NCBI GenBank assembly: GCA_965153355.1
Contig: OZ231126.1
Coordinates: forward strand, 28,334,001-28,398,000
DNA length: 64,000 nucleotides
DNA from: Flaccisagitta enflata
Taxonomy: Eukaryota > Chaetognatha > Sagittoidea > Aphragmophora
Direction of reading: 5' to 3'
Part shown: in pieces, positions 11,009-24,156 of the stretch
Position numbering within the stretch: the stretch's first letter is position 1
Layout: each line of letters starts with the position of its first letter
Made by a program: the position numbers and the translations under genes
The notes under the pieces: generated by a model
The model's input: the letters and a program-made list of their open reading frames with translations, nothing else
The model's database searches: none
What the model was told of the DNA's origin: nothing

Positions 11009-11462
11009 AACAAAGTCAACAAATCTTAGTCGCGTGGTAAAAAAGGTAATTAAGGTAATTAAGGAAATTAAGGTAATAAAGGTAATAAAGGTAATAAGGG
11101 AATAAAGGAAAAGGTAACAAAGGTAAAGGTAATAAAGGTAAAGGCAATAAAGGTAAAAGTAATAAAGGTCAAAGTATCTAAAGTACCTAAAGTACCCTAG
11201 AGTACCCTTAAGTACCCTAAACAACCCTAAAGTACCCAAAATTTCCTTAAGTACCCAAAACTACCTAACGTAACACTAGATACCTACAGTAACCTATAGT
11301 ACCCTAAAGTACCCTAAAGTACCTTAAAGTACCCCAAAGTACCTTAAAGTACCTTTAAAAGGAAGATTTAGGCTTTATTTCAGAAAGGTTACCGACCGAC
11401 AGACCGACCGAAGGACCGACCGACCGACATAGCGTCTAGAGTCGCGTTCACGCGACTAAAAA
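11009..11462 (-). mobile_element. H-family element, 'caacacc' subtype, with pentamer-like repeats
   Basis: The start aacaaagtcaacaaatctta then gtcgcgtgg matches the aacaaggccaacacctataa/gtcgcgtg end of the 20.0-kb copy. The end is gagtcgcgttcacgcgactaaaaa, a perfect hairpin. Inside are aaggtaataaaggt and agtaccctaa repeats (about 11040-11350) and a (GACC)n stretch. Confidence 0.75.
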
Positions 11463-11941
11463 CCTGAACTGAAAGATCTCCTGGCCTTGTAGTTGATTTT
11501 TCATCATGAGGCAGTCAATGTTGTTGTTGCTGTTGACAAACCAGACATAGAGAGGTGTGAAAACTGAAGACGAAAAAAAGATCGGAATTTTCTCTCTTTA
11601 AAGTTCAGGTGGAAAGAACAAAAAAGAAATAAAAGACAAAACATGGGGGGGGGGGGAACGTTGCCATAAAGGACGAAAAGGCGGAGACAAAACTGAGCAA
11701 AAGTGTCATTTTCAAACAAACGAACAAACGAACAAATGGGAGGGGAAAAGAGAAAAGAAAGAGAAGAATGGTTATTGAATCGTTACTGCAGAAGACAGGA
11801 AACAAAAGCAAGATGGAATGATCAACTGAGAAATGAGGGAATGAGGGAATGAGGAAATGAGAGAGAATCGAGACGTGACGAGAGTAAAGGAAGAAACAAG
11901 AATCTTTTTTTTTCGGAAGGAGTAAACTGGGATGTGCAGAG

Positions 11942-12076
11942 AACAAGGCCGGATAAACGTCTTCCCCAGTCGCGAGCGGGTGGGCAGGGACCGTATTTGA
12001 GGTCACTTGAGCATTTGGGCAGGAGCAGTGAGGCCCAAGACCGCAAAAACATAAAAAAGTAGCACGCGACTAAAAA
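11942..12076 (-). mobile_element. H-family element, short copy
   Basis: Begins aacaaggccggataaacg, contains gcgggtgggcaggga and ends agcacgcgactaaaaa. The hairpin and the GACC stretch are partly deleted. Confidence 0.75.
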
Positions 12077-12454
12077 CAGCATGAGGATTAATGGGGAATA
12101 GGATAATGTGGAGGGTGGGGGGGGGGGGAAGAGGAGGGAAGTCATCATGGAAACTGGAAAGCAAAAGTGAGTCAGGCCCAAGCATCTAAAACGAATGACT
12201 GAACAATGAACAATAACAGATCGATCGATACTCACCCATAAGATCAATGGAGACTAGGATTTTCACTAAATGACTAGGATTACAATTCGATTCTGATTCT
12301 GTCATGAACAAGCATGTATTGAATAACGACTTGATTCATACTGTCATATCGACTCATATGATTCGCACAAATGGGCAGAGGAGGGACCCAGAGGTCGGTG
12401 GGTTGTGCCGGCGAGCAGGACAAAAACATCCAAAAGCATCTAAAAGCACAGGAA

Positions 12455-13925
12455 AGTTTCAGCAGATAATCGGGAAAAAAGTCGAAGTTAGTTTTCGACT
12501 TTTGGCATATTCGAGAGAAACAGGGTTTTCATTTTCTTATGCGAAAATCTGGGAACTCATCCGACCGAATGAGCCCTCCAATGAAATTGATAGGGTAAGT
12601 AAATTTAATAATTATCTTTCATTTGGCGCAAAGTAGAATGCTCTACAACAAATATTTTTCGTGTAACAATTTTTTAAAGATTTATTTACAAAAAAATTCA
12701 AATGGAATTTTTTTCGATTTTTTATGATTTTAAGTAGGATCAACAAAGGTGTATATTTATGTTTGTTTGAGCATGCAAATACAAGAAAACATGCTTATGA
12801 GCATAGCTGCTCATCTGTGAGGGTGTTTTGGAGGATTCTAGCTCATTTAACGCATTTAGCTCAGTTTCTTTAAATTTTAAATGTGATAAATGAAAAAATA
12901 TTTTGATACATGTTTAAGCAAGCATAACAGGTCTCACAAAATTAGGCAGAAAGAGATGAAAACTCGTTGAAAACAGGGTTAAAAATGGGAATATAATCAA
13001 TCCAAGTGATATACATCACCAATTTATGTTAATTTTATCAACATAATGCAAAAAATGCCCAAAAAAGGAAATGGCTATCCCCTAATGAACGTAAATATGC
13101 TGATGAGTCAAAGGCAAACAAATTTGGGATTGACACACTATTCTTATTGTTTATGCTCGACTTCACCTTCAATTCCTCAACTGCTGTCAACATACGCGGC
13201 TTTTTGTCTGTGTGACTGACTTTCCTGCATCCATCTATTGCATTACACGATAAATGGCGATTTTTTTGCATTCCATCTTCTTAAAATGACGGACGGTAAA
13301 CGTTTTCCACTTTACTGCATTTTTTCCGTTAAAATCAGCAATAATCTGACACCTCACTTTTGGTAAAACACCCTCCATCATGCCCTACATGCAGGAAAGT
13401 CGCCAACATCGCTTTGCTATGTCAATGTACTGGGTCTTAGCTATCTCCATGTCAAATTTCATCATGCTGAGGGCATTTTTACTATATATATTGATCATTT
13501 TACTTTTCCGCCTAATTTTGTGAGACCTGTTATCAGTGAGCATAACTGCTCATCTGTGAGGGTGTTTTTAAGCATTCTAGCTCACATAGCTCATTTAGCT
13601 CAGTCTTTTTTTTCTGATATCTTATGGGATAAATAAATGTTTTTATGTGAGCATGTAAATACAAAAAAACATGTCAATGAGCATAGCTAGTTGTTTGGTT
13701 GAGTGATTTTGAGCATTTTAGCTCATCTAGCTCATTTGGTTGTCCTATTTTTCCGTGATTTTCAGTGCAATCAATACATACAATTGCTCTTGATTTGATC
13801 TAATGGAAAAAAAGATTTGCAGTGACTAGAGACAAAAACCTGGTAAAAAATGATCTATGCTTATGACTTTTTTCCTCACGGCGATAGCCGCCATTACTGG
13901 TAGGGGAACTGAAACATAGGGAAAA
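12455..13925. repeat. dispersed repeat also present at 58.15-59.0 kb, interrupted here by a TA element
   Basis: It shares with 58150-59005 the blocks 'gggaaaaaagtcgaagt...ttcgactttt', 'tttcatttggcgc.aag.agaatgctcta', several 'gagcatagctgctcatctgtgagggtgttttt..agctcatttagctcag' units, and the end 'cctcacggcga.agcc.ccattactggta'. The 110-aa open frame at 12304-12636 overlaps this repeat and is not supported as a gene. Confidence 0.7.
12927..13530. mobile_element. 604-bp TA-flanked inverted-repeat element
   Basis: Perfect terminal inverted repeats ACAGGTCTCACAAAATTAGG are flanked by TA at 12925-12926 and 13531-13532. It sits inside a repeat whose other copy near 58.6 kb lacks it. Tc1/mariner-type non-autonomous element. 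No coding capacity is seen. Confidence 0.78.
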
Positions 13926-14069
13926 CTAGACCAAAAAACGGTGACTAAAGCCAAAAATGACCTTGTAAGCGTCCCACAAATTGCTTCAGTTAAAGATAAT
14001 AGGAAAAGCAAACAGGTCCTTCTTTCCGTCATTTGTGTTTCTTTTTCCGTTTCTTGTTTCCCTGCCTTT

Positions 14070-14692
<623 letters not shown>

Positions 14693-15011
14693 AATTCCTC
14701 TCTTTTGTTTTTTTTCCCATGTGCAAATGGACGCATCGATTGCGTGAAATCGAGACAACATCTCCAAGCAAAACCGACCCAAATTTACCGCTGACAGATT
14801 ATTTGTCTCAAGACAGATTATTGTCTCAAGACAAACACGATTATGCAAACAGTCTTATTCCCATTGACAGATCTGGGTCGAGAGAGGAGGAAAAGGAAAA
14901 GAACACGAAGATGAGAAAGATAAAAGGAGAAGAAAAATAAAGCGTAGAAGAAAAAGAAAAGGAGGATGGGAAAGAAATGAAGTCGAAGAGGCGGGAAATA
15001 AAGGGGGAGAA

Positions 15012-15085
15012 AACAAGGCCGGATACACGGTCAATACAAGTCACGAAAGGATGGCCACTGGGCAGGCACGAAGATGATTAATTCA
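15012..15085 (-). mobile_element. truncated H-family element
   Basis: Only the aacaaggccggatacacgg end and a decayed gggtgggcagg-like block remain. It abuts the start of an oppositely oriented copy. Confidence 0.6.
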
Positions 15086-15346
15086 TTTTTAGTCGCTGCC
15101 TTGCGAGTTGCGACTCTATAAGAGCATTAAGAGGGTGTGTCCCTTGGTCTGTCTGTGTGTCTCTCTGAGTGAAATAGGAAAATTTTGATGACGCGAAATC
15201 GACTGAAAAACGGATTTCTGACCATCAAAGCTCCTGCCTGGCGTCAATACAGTCCGCGCCCACTCACATACTGCCCCTGCCCACCCGCATTACTGCCCCT
15301 GCCCACCAGCAGCGACTACAGATTGGCCGTGTATCCGGCCTTGTTT
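15086..15346 (+). mobile_element. H-family element, 'aagagggtgtgtccc' subtype
   Basis: Starts tttttagtcgctgccttgcg. The internal block 'gatgacgcgaaatcgactgaaaa.cggatttctgaccatca' is followed by repeated 'actgcccctgcccac', ending tggccgtgtatccggccttgttt. A nearly identical subtype lies at 28581-28854. Confidence 0.8.
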
Positions 15347-15436
15347 AACTCAAGCATGAGTGGCGGTCGGACGGACAGATGACCAGAAACATTTTCTGAT
15401 AGATAGATGATTTCTTTTCTTTCTTTTCTTTCTCTG

Positions 15437-15473
<37 letters not shown>

Positions 15474-15644
15474 TTCCAGCATCCATCATTTCGATTCTGG
15501 TCTCGTTTGGTTCCGGTTAAAGGTGCAAATCAAAATCGTGTTTCGGGGAAGGTCCTCCTTTAGCTTTAGCCTCACCCTGCGTCCGCCTTCCGTTTCGCCG
15601 CTCAGCTCCACTCACTGCAACAATCGCCGTTTGGCCCCTAAAGC

Positions 15645-15735
15645 AATTCGCCATCGGTAATACCGATTCGCCATCGGTAAAGTCAATTCGCCATCGACAA
15701 AACTAAATCGCCATCGGTAATAAAATGGCTATCCT
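15645..15735. repeat. short tandem repeat, about 20-bp unit
   Basis: Four units of 'attcgccatcggtaa(t/a)a' with variation, next to general GC-rich sequence. Confidence 0.7.
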
Positions 15736-15739
15736 TCGC

Positions 15740-18030
15740 CGTTACTTCCCCTTTAGCGCCATAATATCTCGTCCAGGGAAGAAAAGTTTTCGATGCCGAC
15801 CGCCTTCGGGGCCGGGCATGGCAAGGTCACCCAAAACGGGAAAAGAAAGGGAAGGGGCGCAGTCGGAGGGGAGAGGCGGGGGTTATTGGGGGGGGGAGGG
15901 GGGGTCAGTGCGAGTCAGGAGATCGAATGGACCTTTTGATAAGCGAAATTCCTTTAAAAAAAAGCTATGATGAATTTCTATTTGTATGATTAAAGTAAGG
16001 TAAGGTTGTCGCGTTCATGCATCTGTGAGTCTGTATAGAAAGGCATGGAAAGACATGGAAAGGCATGGAATAGGTATTTGATCTAACTAAAGGAGAGCAG
16101 CAAGTAGAAGGAAAGTGCTAAAAGTAATGAGTACCAACAAAAGGTTGAAAGGTTGGACTTGAAGCTTTGGTCTAAAGAGAACAGAAGACTTTTGATCTTC
16201 AAAATGCTGAGCTAAGGAGGTGGAAAGGGTTCAGGACGAACTCAAACGAAACCATGACAGGACAAACACGGGGCGCACTCCCTTGCGAAACTGAAATGGA
16301 AAGACGCAGACAAGAGTACACACTGCACACTAATACCAGTACAGAAAATACATGCACGCACACTGATACGCATGTTCACTGATACACACGTATGCACTCA
16401 CAATGACATGTTTACTGTGGATTACAGACAGACACGAAGAGACAGAGGCAAAAGCGGAACCCGCGCCCGAGGTCATGGGAGGGCCAATGAATAAGGCAGG
16501 AGTGAGCGCGCAGTCTTGAAGTAAAGAAGCTCTTTCCTTAAATGGCGTCTTCCATCGAATTGCCCCACCATCATTTCTTGGAAATCTCAAGTTTTCTTCT
16601 TTTTTTATGCGATCTAGCTGTCACACTTTTGGTAGAGCTTGTCAACGCCCGAACTTAAGCGAAAGACCTGATCGCTCTGTTTGCACGCATGTCATAACAG
16701 TGAATTTGCCGTAAAACAAGCGCAGGCTTCTAGAGTCGTTTACTGTGAACTTATCCGAGAAGGGGAATCGACTGAGCAAATTTATAAATTTTTTTCTTTT
16801 TTCTTGTCAAGATAGAAGAGCAGAACAAAAGTGAACCGCTAGCTCCAAGCTATTTTATCTAAACTTCATGGAACTGGAAAGATTATGATAGGTAGCTTGA
16901 TATTTTCCCACGAAAGCGGCTATCCTTTTACATCAGTTTGTCCTCAACTATTTTTTATGCGATTACGGCCAAAGTAATTACGTGATCGCCGTACAACTTA
17001 CTCAGGATTTGTCCAGGGATTGGATGGTTGTTCATGCAAAATTTCAAAAAATTCGTAGAATATTTTTTTAGCTACGCTAATTTGAAATTTTTGGGTAGGT
17101 AGGCTGGTTCGGGTGGTTGCACTACCTGAAATTTTCTGAAATTTCACACATGAGTAGACAAGGTCATATGATGTTACCATAAAAAAAATCAAGTCAATCG
17201 GTCAATCCGTTCAGGAGATATCAGCTTTCAAAGTTTGGGTAAAAAAGGTCACGACGATTTCCGCCACTTTGAGAAAAATGTCACGATCACGTTCGTTTTC
17301 AGACCTCGTATTTCACGCTTGAGCGCTCATGAAATCATTAACTATGTTTCTTCTTTTTATCGCTACATCCAAAATGTTATGAGTATTGGAAAAATAAGTA
17401 GAACAGAGGAAAGCTTAAACACTAGGCTTTCTAATGTTGTAAAATTTGATTGTAATATTTTTTTAAAACATAGCAACGCGATCACTCCCTTCCGGCCAGC
17501 CACCTTAAAAAGTTGAATCGGTAAATTCCTCTAGACAGGCGAAGACGAGCGATTCAGATTCAAATGAAGAATTCACTTGATGACGGTAACACGCTTTAGC
17601 AACCGGGTTTGTTTTGATCCTGGGCCAGGAAAACAATTGCTTTTAGACTGAGATGTTACACTTTCACTGTTGTCAATATCACTGGTTTTCGATGCATCGT
17701 TCGTGTTTCAGTGGTCCCTCACTCTATTTTCTCCCTAAGAAGACACTAAAAGTTACTGCTTACATCATTTTATGGATTAATGGCGTTGGCAATATCATAC
17801 ATGACTAATTTTGACTATGCCCATGTGAATGCGCCCTTGATTCCATTAATCGGTCGTTTTAGTCATTTTGTTGCCTTTTATTGAGATGGAAAAGTTTCCA
17901 ATGGTCAGTAACTTTTGGATCACGACCAAATTCCACGGAATTCATTGCAAACTCATTGCGCCGAATGGGACGATAAAAACGGAGAGGGCAGACCGTCTGT
18001 TTATTGGTTTGACGGTCATTGACTCAAGAT
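15740..18030. other. intergenic or intronic, no gene seen
   Basis: Mixed composition with a G-rich patch at 15840-15910. No exon with convincing borders, no tRNA-like fold and no long inverted repeat were found by eye. Confidence 0.4.
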
Positions 18031-18035
18031 GAAAG

Positions 18036-18985
18036 AAGGTTCATTAGCCTCTCTATATTGTAACTCCACTGTGTTGAAAGAGACGGATTGAGAAAGTTCA
18101 TTGGTCTATCAATCCCCGAACCCAGTCGTGTTGAAAGAGACGAATTGAGAGAGTTCATTGGTCTCTCAAACTTGTAACCAGGGGCGTATAAGAAGGGATC
18201 GCCGGGGTAGCCATGGCGACCCCTGTTGGGAGACAAAATAGAGAGAGGGATAGAGAAAAAAAAAGAAAGACAAAGAGGAAGAGAGAAAGAAAAAAAACCA
18301 TGTTTTACTTTTCCATTGTTTTAATTTGTTATTAGCTCTGTGTGATATCTTATTTGCACGGGTCATGCTATCTGAGTAAAAAAGGACCTGCCTCCGTTTC
18401 TTATCGCTCTCCCCGTGTGCCTGGTCGTCACATGATCGTTGCTTTTCTTATAAATACCAGGGTGAGCCTCTGCAAAGTCGAGAGTGCGCAATGTGCATTT
18501 GGGAAGCGCCAAGTGTGAGTATTTGATGTTGCTAATTGATGTTTACCGTTGCCTATTGATATACGACCGTTGCTTATTGATATACGACGCTTCTATCTCT
18601 CTCCAATGTACTAATTTAGTGTTCATTTGTCATATCAGGTTTTGACGCGTTTCATGTGGCTTTTATGTGGCTTTGTACAATACAAGAGTTCTGCATTTGT
18701 CATGCGGTGTTATTTTTAGCGCGCTCTCCATGGAATCAGTCCATCAGTCCAAAAAGAATCTCACTCTGAGAATAACTTTGTTTATTCATTCAAACATATA
18801 AGATAATGTTTAATTAAGAGAAATACATAGAAAATAAGCAAATAGTTTTCATCTGGTCACAAAATTTGTTGGGAAACAGTCTAGGGGTGGCTACCCCTAA
18901 AACTTTTGCTCCCATACGCCCCTGTATGTAACCCAATTCTGTTGAAAGAGACGCATTGAGAAGGTTCATTGGTCTATCGGTCTTT
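18036..18985. repeat. about 58-bp tandem repeat, split by a hAT-like insertion
   Basis: The unit 'gttgaaagagacg.attgaga.agttcattggtct' appears three times at 18036-18178 and resumes at 18925-18985 after the inserted element. Confidence 0.7.
18179..18924. mobile_element. 746-bp hAT-like non-autonomous element
   Basis: The ends CAGGGGCGTAT and ATACGCCCCTG are inverted repeats. The flanks cttgtaac (18171-18178) and tatgtaac (18925-18932) look like an 8-bp target duplication with two changes. CAGGGGCG termini with 8-bp duplications are characteristic of hAT elements. It interrupts a tandem repeat. No transposase frame is present. Confidence 0.75.
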
Positions 18986-19390
18986 AGTTGGCTCGGTCTT
19001 GCGGCGCCTTCTTATTTGACCCAGCTTGAAAATTAAGCGAGAGCTTTTATATTGGAAGCCAAACGTTAAATCTTTTGAGACAAGAAACGCATTTTTTCTC
19101 TCTTCCGTTTCCTAAGTCGCGGTCACGCGTTTCTATATCAGCCTGGGACAGTTTCTTTTTCGTACTCTTGCACCATTTGACATTTCAGACTAATTGTATG
19201 CCGCAAAATGTGGGCCACAACCCCTCTCAAACTCTTTACCCTAAAGGCTAAAGCCTATTATCCAACACCCCGCTACCATGCCCCACAGAAAACGTACATG
19301 AAGGTTTTCAACCTCCAGTCTTTACATTTTCGGTTTGTGCGAGGTTTTGCCCGCTTTTGCCCTTGCACAACTGTCCGCGACTTGGGGGCC

Positions 19391-19543
19391 TTTTTAGTCG
19401 CGGACAAGCGACTCTACATCTTGCCGTTTCGGTCGGTCGGTAGGTCGGTCCGTCGGTCCGTCACATTTATGAATTCCGAGCGGTTTTCGCACCGCCCCTG
19501 CCAAACCGTCCGCGACTGGGTTGCCGTGTATCTGGCCTTGTTT
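19391..19543 (+). mobile_element. H-family element, minimal subtype
   Basis: Starts tttttagtcgcggacaagcg, then ctctacatcttgccg and a GGTC stretch, 'gaattccgagcggttttcgca', and ends ttgccgtgtatctggccttgttt. Confidence 0.82.
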
Positions 19544-19630
19544 CTTTCCTTCCAAAAAAAAAAAAAAAGAAAAAAAAAGTGAAAGACAGAAAGAAAGTAA
19601 AAGACAGAAAGAAAGAAAAAAGAATAAAGG

Positions 19631-19904
<274 letters not shown>

Positions 19905-19999
19905 TCAAATTAAACCTAATTCAATAAGTAGAGGGGGAAAGAGGCAGGATCTCTGATTCTGTATCATTCTTAGTTCTTTACAGCTATTCTGTTTGGTAA

Positions 20000-21755
20000 A
20001 ACAAGGCCAACACCTATAAGTCGCGTGCAGGACAAAAATGACTTAACTGACCTGACTCCTTATTTTATCTTTTTATCGAAATTCAGACTTAAACCAGACC
20101 CAATCCAAACTCAAACCAGACTCAAACCAGACTCAAACCAGACTCAAACCAGACTCAAACCAGAATTAAACCAGATCTAAACCAGACCTAAACCCGACAT
20201 AAATCAGACATGCACCAGACTTAAACCAGACTTTAACTAGACTTAAACCAGACTCAAGCCAGACTCAAACCGGACTTAAACGTGACTCAAACCAGACTCA
20301 AACCAGACTCAAACCAGACTCAAACCAGACTCAAACCAGACTCAAACCAGACTTAAGCCAGACTAAAACCACACTTAAACCACACTTAAACCAAACTTAA
20401 ACCAGACTTAAACCAGACTGAAACCAGACCCAAACCAGCAGACTTAAACCAGCAGACTTAAACCAGCAGACTAAAACCAGCAGACTTCAACCAGTAGACT
20501 TAAACCAGCAGACTCAAAAGCAGACTTAAACCAGCTGACTTAAACCAGCAGACTTGAACCAGAAAACTTAAACCAGCAGATATAAACCAGCAGATATAAA
20601 CCAGCAGATATAAACCAGCAGACTTAAACCAGCAGACTTAAACCAGCAGACTTAAAAAAGCCAACTTAAACCAGCTGACTTAACCAGCAGACCTAAACCA
20701 GCAGACCTTAACCAGCAGACCTAAATCAGCCAACTTAAACCAGCCTACCTAAACCAGCCAACTTAAACCAGCCTACTTAAACCAGCGGACTTAAACCAGC
20801 AGACTTAAACCAGCAGACTTAAATCAGCAGACTTAAAACAAAAGACTCAAACCAGCAGACTTAAACCAGCAGACTTAAACCAGCAGACTTAAATCAGCAG
20901 ACTGAAACCAGCAGACTTGAAATGACATATATGACAAAAACATACCAAAAATCATAAATGACCATAACATACCAAAAAACATAAATGAACAAAAAAAATA
21001 AACAAAAACAAAAAACAAAAACAAACCAAAAAAAAAACCAAAAAGCCAAAAACCCAAAACCAAAAAACCAAAAAACCAAAAAAACCAAAAAACTATGTTA
21101 AATGACCAAAAATGACCTGAAATGTTCCATAATGATTTAAAAAGACTTGAAACTATTTTAAATGCCCATAAATGACACATATGACTTAAATGAACAAAGT
21201 GACATAAATGATCAAAAATGACCAAGAATCACTAAAAGCAACCAAAAATAACCAAAAGCAACCAAAAATGACCAAAAACAACAAAAAAATGACGCAAAAT
21301 AACTCCAGACAACCCAAATTGACCAAAAACGACACAAAAAAGCAAAGTGTTACCAAAAACTACAATAGCCAAAAAATAACTTAGAGTGACTTAGAATGAC
21401 TTAAAATGACTTAGAATGACTTAGAATGACTTGTAATGACTTAGAATGACTTTGAATAACTTAGAATGACTAAGAATGACTTAAAATGATTTATAATAAC
21501 ATAAAATGACTTATAATAATATAAAATGACAAAAATGACAAAAAATGATAAAATGACTTAAGTGACTAAAATTAACTGAAAATGACTGGAAATGACTTAA
21601 AATGACCTAAAATGACTTAATATGACATAAAATACCCTAAATGACGTAAAACGACAAAAAAAACAAAGTGTTTCGGACGGACAGACCGACCGATGGACCG
21701 ACGGACCGACGGACCGACAGAGCGGGTTATAGAGTCGCGTGCACGCGACTAAAAA
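20000..21755 (-). mobile_element. 1.76-kb H-family element with large internal minisatellites
   Basis: Begins aacaaggccaacacctataa then gtcgcgtgcagg, and ends with the perfect hairpin gtcgcgtgcacgcgac followed by taaaaa after a (GACC/GACG)n stretch. Inside are three different arrays: 10-bp 'aaaccagact' at about 20090-20430, 13-14 bp 'cagcagacttaaac' at about 20430-20920, and 10-bp 'aatgacttag'-like units at about 21100-21650. The minus-strand Phe/Leu-rich frames are repeat artefacts. Confidence 0.8.
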
Positions 21756-22120
21756 TTAGGAAGTTGATCGTCTTCTGACTCTGTGTAAGGTGTAAACGAA
21801 GTCAGTTTGTCTCTCGGTTGATCGGTCCATACCACCTCGCTTTTTCGGCGTTGACGGGCGGTTTCTGCATCTCTACCCCGGCCCAAATGCTTGATTTACC
21901 ATTTTCAGCACTGCCCCTGCCCACCCTTACATGACTCTAGAAACCGTGTATCCGGCCTTGTTTCGGCTGAAAAATACCCCTGAATTCCTACAAATTGATT
22001 TGATTAACTAAAGCGTTTTAACGAAAATCAAAACAACTACAATCGAAAACCTTACACTTAACATAGAAAATTGAATAAAGTTGCATAAACACGGCATACC
22101 TGGCATTAGCAACTGCAAAG

Positions 22121-22298
22121 ATGAAAATAAAGAGAACTCTTTGCATGGCAGTCATCGCGATGTTGTTTTTCATCATCATCGCGGACTCACATCTTTCCCA
22201 AGCAAATCGACCACAGAAGAGATTCTTCGGAAAATTAGTAGCAAGGAATGCGATGGAAAGAGCTGCTCGGAACCTTCGAAACTTGATGCAGACCAGAG
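22121..22298 (+). CDS. predicted secreted protein of unknown function, exon 1 of 6
   Basis: The ATG opens a signal-peptide-like sequence (MKIKRTLCMAVIAMLFFIII, then ADSHLSQA). A basic segment with a dibasic site (RPQKRFFGKL) and Arg/Ala-rich amphipathic residues follows. The exon ends at a donor (accagag|gtaagg) in phase 1. The six exons join without a phase error into a 302-aa protein (178+124+105+232+119+151 = 909 nt with stop). A secreted or lumenal product is inferred from the leader. I recognise no domain in the mature part, so no activity is assigned. Confidence 0.72.
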
Positions 22299-22594
22299 GT
22301 AAGGTATTCCTCATAACAAACCAACAGTATGGTACGGTACTACAATACCCTTGCTCAGCTTCTTTGGCTTGTCTGTGTGTTTGTCTGTGTGTCTGTCTGT
22401 GTGACTATCTGTGGGTCTGTCTGTCTGTCTGTCTGTTGTTTTGTCCAACTCATTCCGAAGATTTTTCTGTCAAATTTGTCGGCGCACTTTCGTTTATTCA
22501 GTGTAATTTTGGGGCTAAGGACGAAAAAAGTAGGATCCCTGATGCAAGCAACCTAATCAACAATCAGTCTTCTATTTAACGCTTCTTTTCAAAG

Positions 22595-22718
22595 GAAGTG
22601 ATTTCACACCCTTGACAATGTCGGAGCTGCAAGAATACATCGATGACTACCAACCGGTGGCTGAAAACCTGTTGAAAGAGCTGGAAGGCGCCATCCAACA
22701 GCTTAGAACAAAAGGAAG
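22595..22718 (+). CDS. secreted protein of unknown function, exon 2 of 6
   Basis: Acceptor ttcttttcaaag|ga and a weaker donor aaggaag|gttgaaag. It encodes GSDFTPLTMSELQEYIDDYQ and an acidic, probably helical segment ending RTKG. It starts in phase 1 and ends in phase 2, matching its neighbours. The donor, with gttgaa rather than gtaagt, is the least certain border of the gene. Confidence 0.65.
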
Positions 22719-22891
22719 GTTGAAAGAAATTTCGGTATTGTTTTCATTGTAATTCATTTGAAAGGACCTGAAGTCCCCCACCTATACGGCCACTCCTCTC
22801 ATGGCCATCATTCATTACTGCATTGCAAATCAAGCCATTTGTAATCAGATTCGGTTTTTAATAACAAACCTGTTTGAGTTCCATAAATAAA

Positions 22892-23033
22892 AACAAGGCC
22901 GGATACACGGCGAGACAGTCGCGGACGGTTGGGCAGGGCCGTAATGCGAAAACCGCTCGCAATTCAAAAAAATTAGGGACGGACGGACGGACCGACACGG
23001 CAAATCGTAGAGTCGCGTGTTGACAACTAAAAA
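22892..23033 (-). mobile_element. H-family element inside intron 2 of the secreted-protein gene
   Basis: Begins aacaaggccggatacacggc, contains cagtcgcggacggttgggca, and ends gagtcgcgtgttgacaactaaaaa. Here the terminal hairpin is damaged. Confidence 0.8.
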
Positions 23034-23192
23034 TCTAGTGGGAATTCCATCGCATTCAGTATTTGGATGGCGATATTACAAGCTGTCATTATTTTTACAT
23101 CCATCAATCAAAGCGACTTTGACAAACAGACTGAAAGGGAAATACGTATACAAATAGCAACGGTAGACATGCTCTCATATTTTCCTTTACAG

Positions 23193-23297
23193 TTTGAATT
23201 CTTCTGCTCCTGTTTGGACCGCTTTTGAACGTAAGGATGAATTTCTCCTGAATTTACTTCAGCGGCCGGACTGCGACGAAAGCGAAAAGATCCAATT
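23193..23297 (+). CDS. secreted protein of unknown function, exon 3 of 6
   Basis: Acceptor tttcctttacag|t and donor ccaatt|gtgagt. It encodes LNSSAPVWTAFERKDEFLLN followed by LLQRPDCDESEKIQ, and is 105 nt long. Phases agree with exons 2 and 4. Confidence 0.72.
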
Positions 23298-23705
23298 GTG
23301 AGTTTCATTTACCGAGATATGACTAACCAAGTTACCTTTATTTTTTGGAGGGTACAGTAACAGACATTCGCCTAATGTATTGATTATTTTTAGAAATCTT
23401 TCAATTACAAAAAAAAAAAAGGAAAAAAAAAGAAGTCTTACTGACTTGACTTAAACAAATAACATAACAAAACAAAACAGGTCTTACTGACTTCAAGTCA
23501 GTGACTTGACAGGACACCTTCATTAATCTAGGAAGATCAAATAGAGTTTTTTTTATGCCCATTGCCCAATTTTCTTCTTGAGGAAACGGCATGACAAAGC
23601 GTCCGATCATACACGATTTGGGCGAGTTTTTGTCAATTTTTCAATCGATTGAATGCGGTTTTATCTGTAAATTCTTTTTAATTTTGTTCTTCATATTATT
23701 TCTAG

Positions 23706-23937
23706 GGAGCATGAAATGGCTGAGGGTCGGGCCGTGCTGAGCCTGAGGCGCTTTGGCCGATTTCCTGACGATTATGGGGTCACCCTCCGTCCAGACTATC
23801 ACTTATCACCAGAGAGAAAATTGTTTTGGTTTTTGAAGAAAAAGTACAAACTGCAGAAGTTTCTAGGTTGGATGTTTTTTGCCACGAAAGCCGATGACCA
23901 AATCAAGCAAATAAAGATAAACAACTTGAGCGCTCAG
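23706..23937 (+). CDS. secreted protein of unknown function, exon 4 of 6
   Basis: Acceptor ttatttctag|ggagcat and donor gctcag|gtatgt. It encodes a basic, Trp/Phe-containing region (EHEMAEGRAVLSLRRFGRFP, YHLSPERKLFWFLKKKYKLQ, then an ATKADDQIKQIKI helix). This is the largest exon, at 77 codons. Confidence 0.75.
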
Positions 23938-24002
23938 GTATGTAAGTATCTGCAAGGTGTTTCCCCTTTATAATTGATATGTTTTTTTTTAGAAATCGAT
24001 AC

Positions 24003-24156
24003 TTTTTAATCGCGGACACGCGTCTACACCTTGCCGAGTCGGTTTGTCCGTCCCGTGACATTCATGAATTCCGAACCTTTTTTGCACTACTGCTCGGAGC
24101 AGCACTGCTCCTGCCCAACCATCCGCGACTGGATTGCTGTGTATCCGGCCTTGTTT
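24003..24156 (+). mobile_element. H-family element inside intron 4 of the secreted-protein gene
   Basis: Starts tttttaatcgcggacacgcg, then ctacaccttgccgagtc, and ends attgctgtgtatccggccttgttt. Its orientation is opposite to the copy in intron 2. Confidence 0.8.

Noticed and set aside
12304-12636. A 110-codon open frame
   Set aside because: It overlaps a dispersed repeat (second copy at 58.1 kb) in which the frame is not kept.
20430-20920. CRISPR-like array
   Set aside because: Units are 13-14 bp, contiguous and diverging, with no spacers, and the genome is eukaryotic.
20894-21225. Hydrophobic minus-strand frames (FWFFGFLVLGF)
   Set aside because: They derive from A-rich 'aaccaaaaaacc' repeats inside an H element.
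21730-21755. Helitron 3' end (hairpin followed by CTAA)
   Set aside because: There is no spacing between hairpin and CTAA, the following base is A rather than T, and the opposite end does not begin with TC. Kept only as a possibility in the H-family finding.
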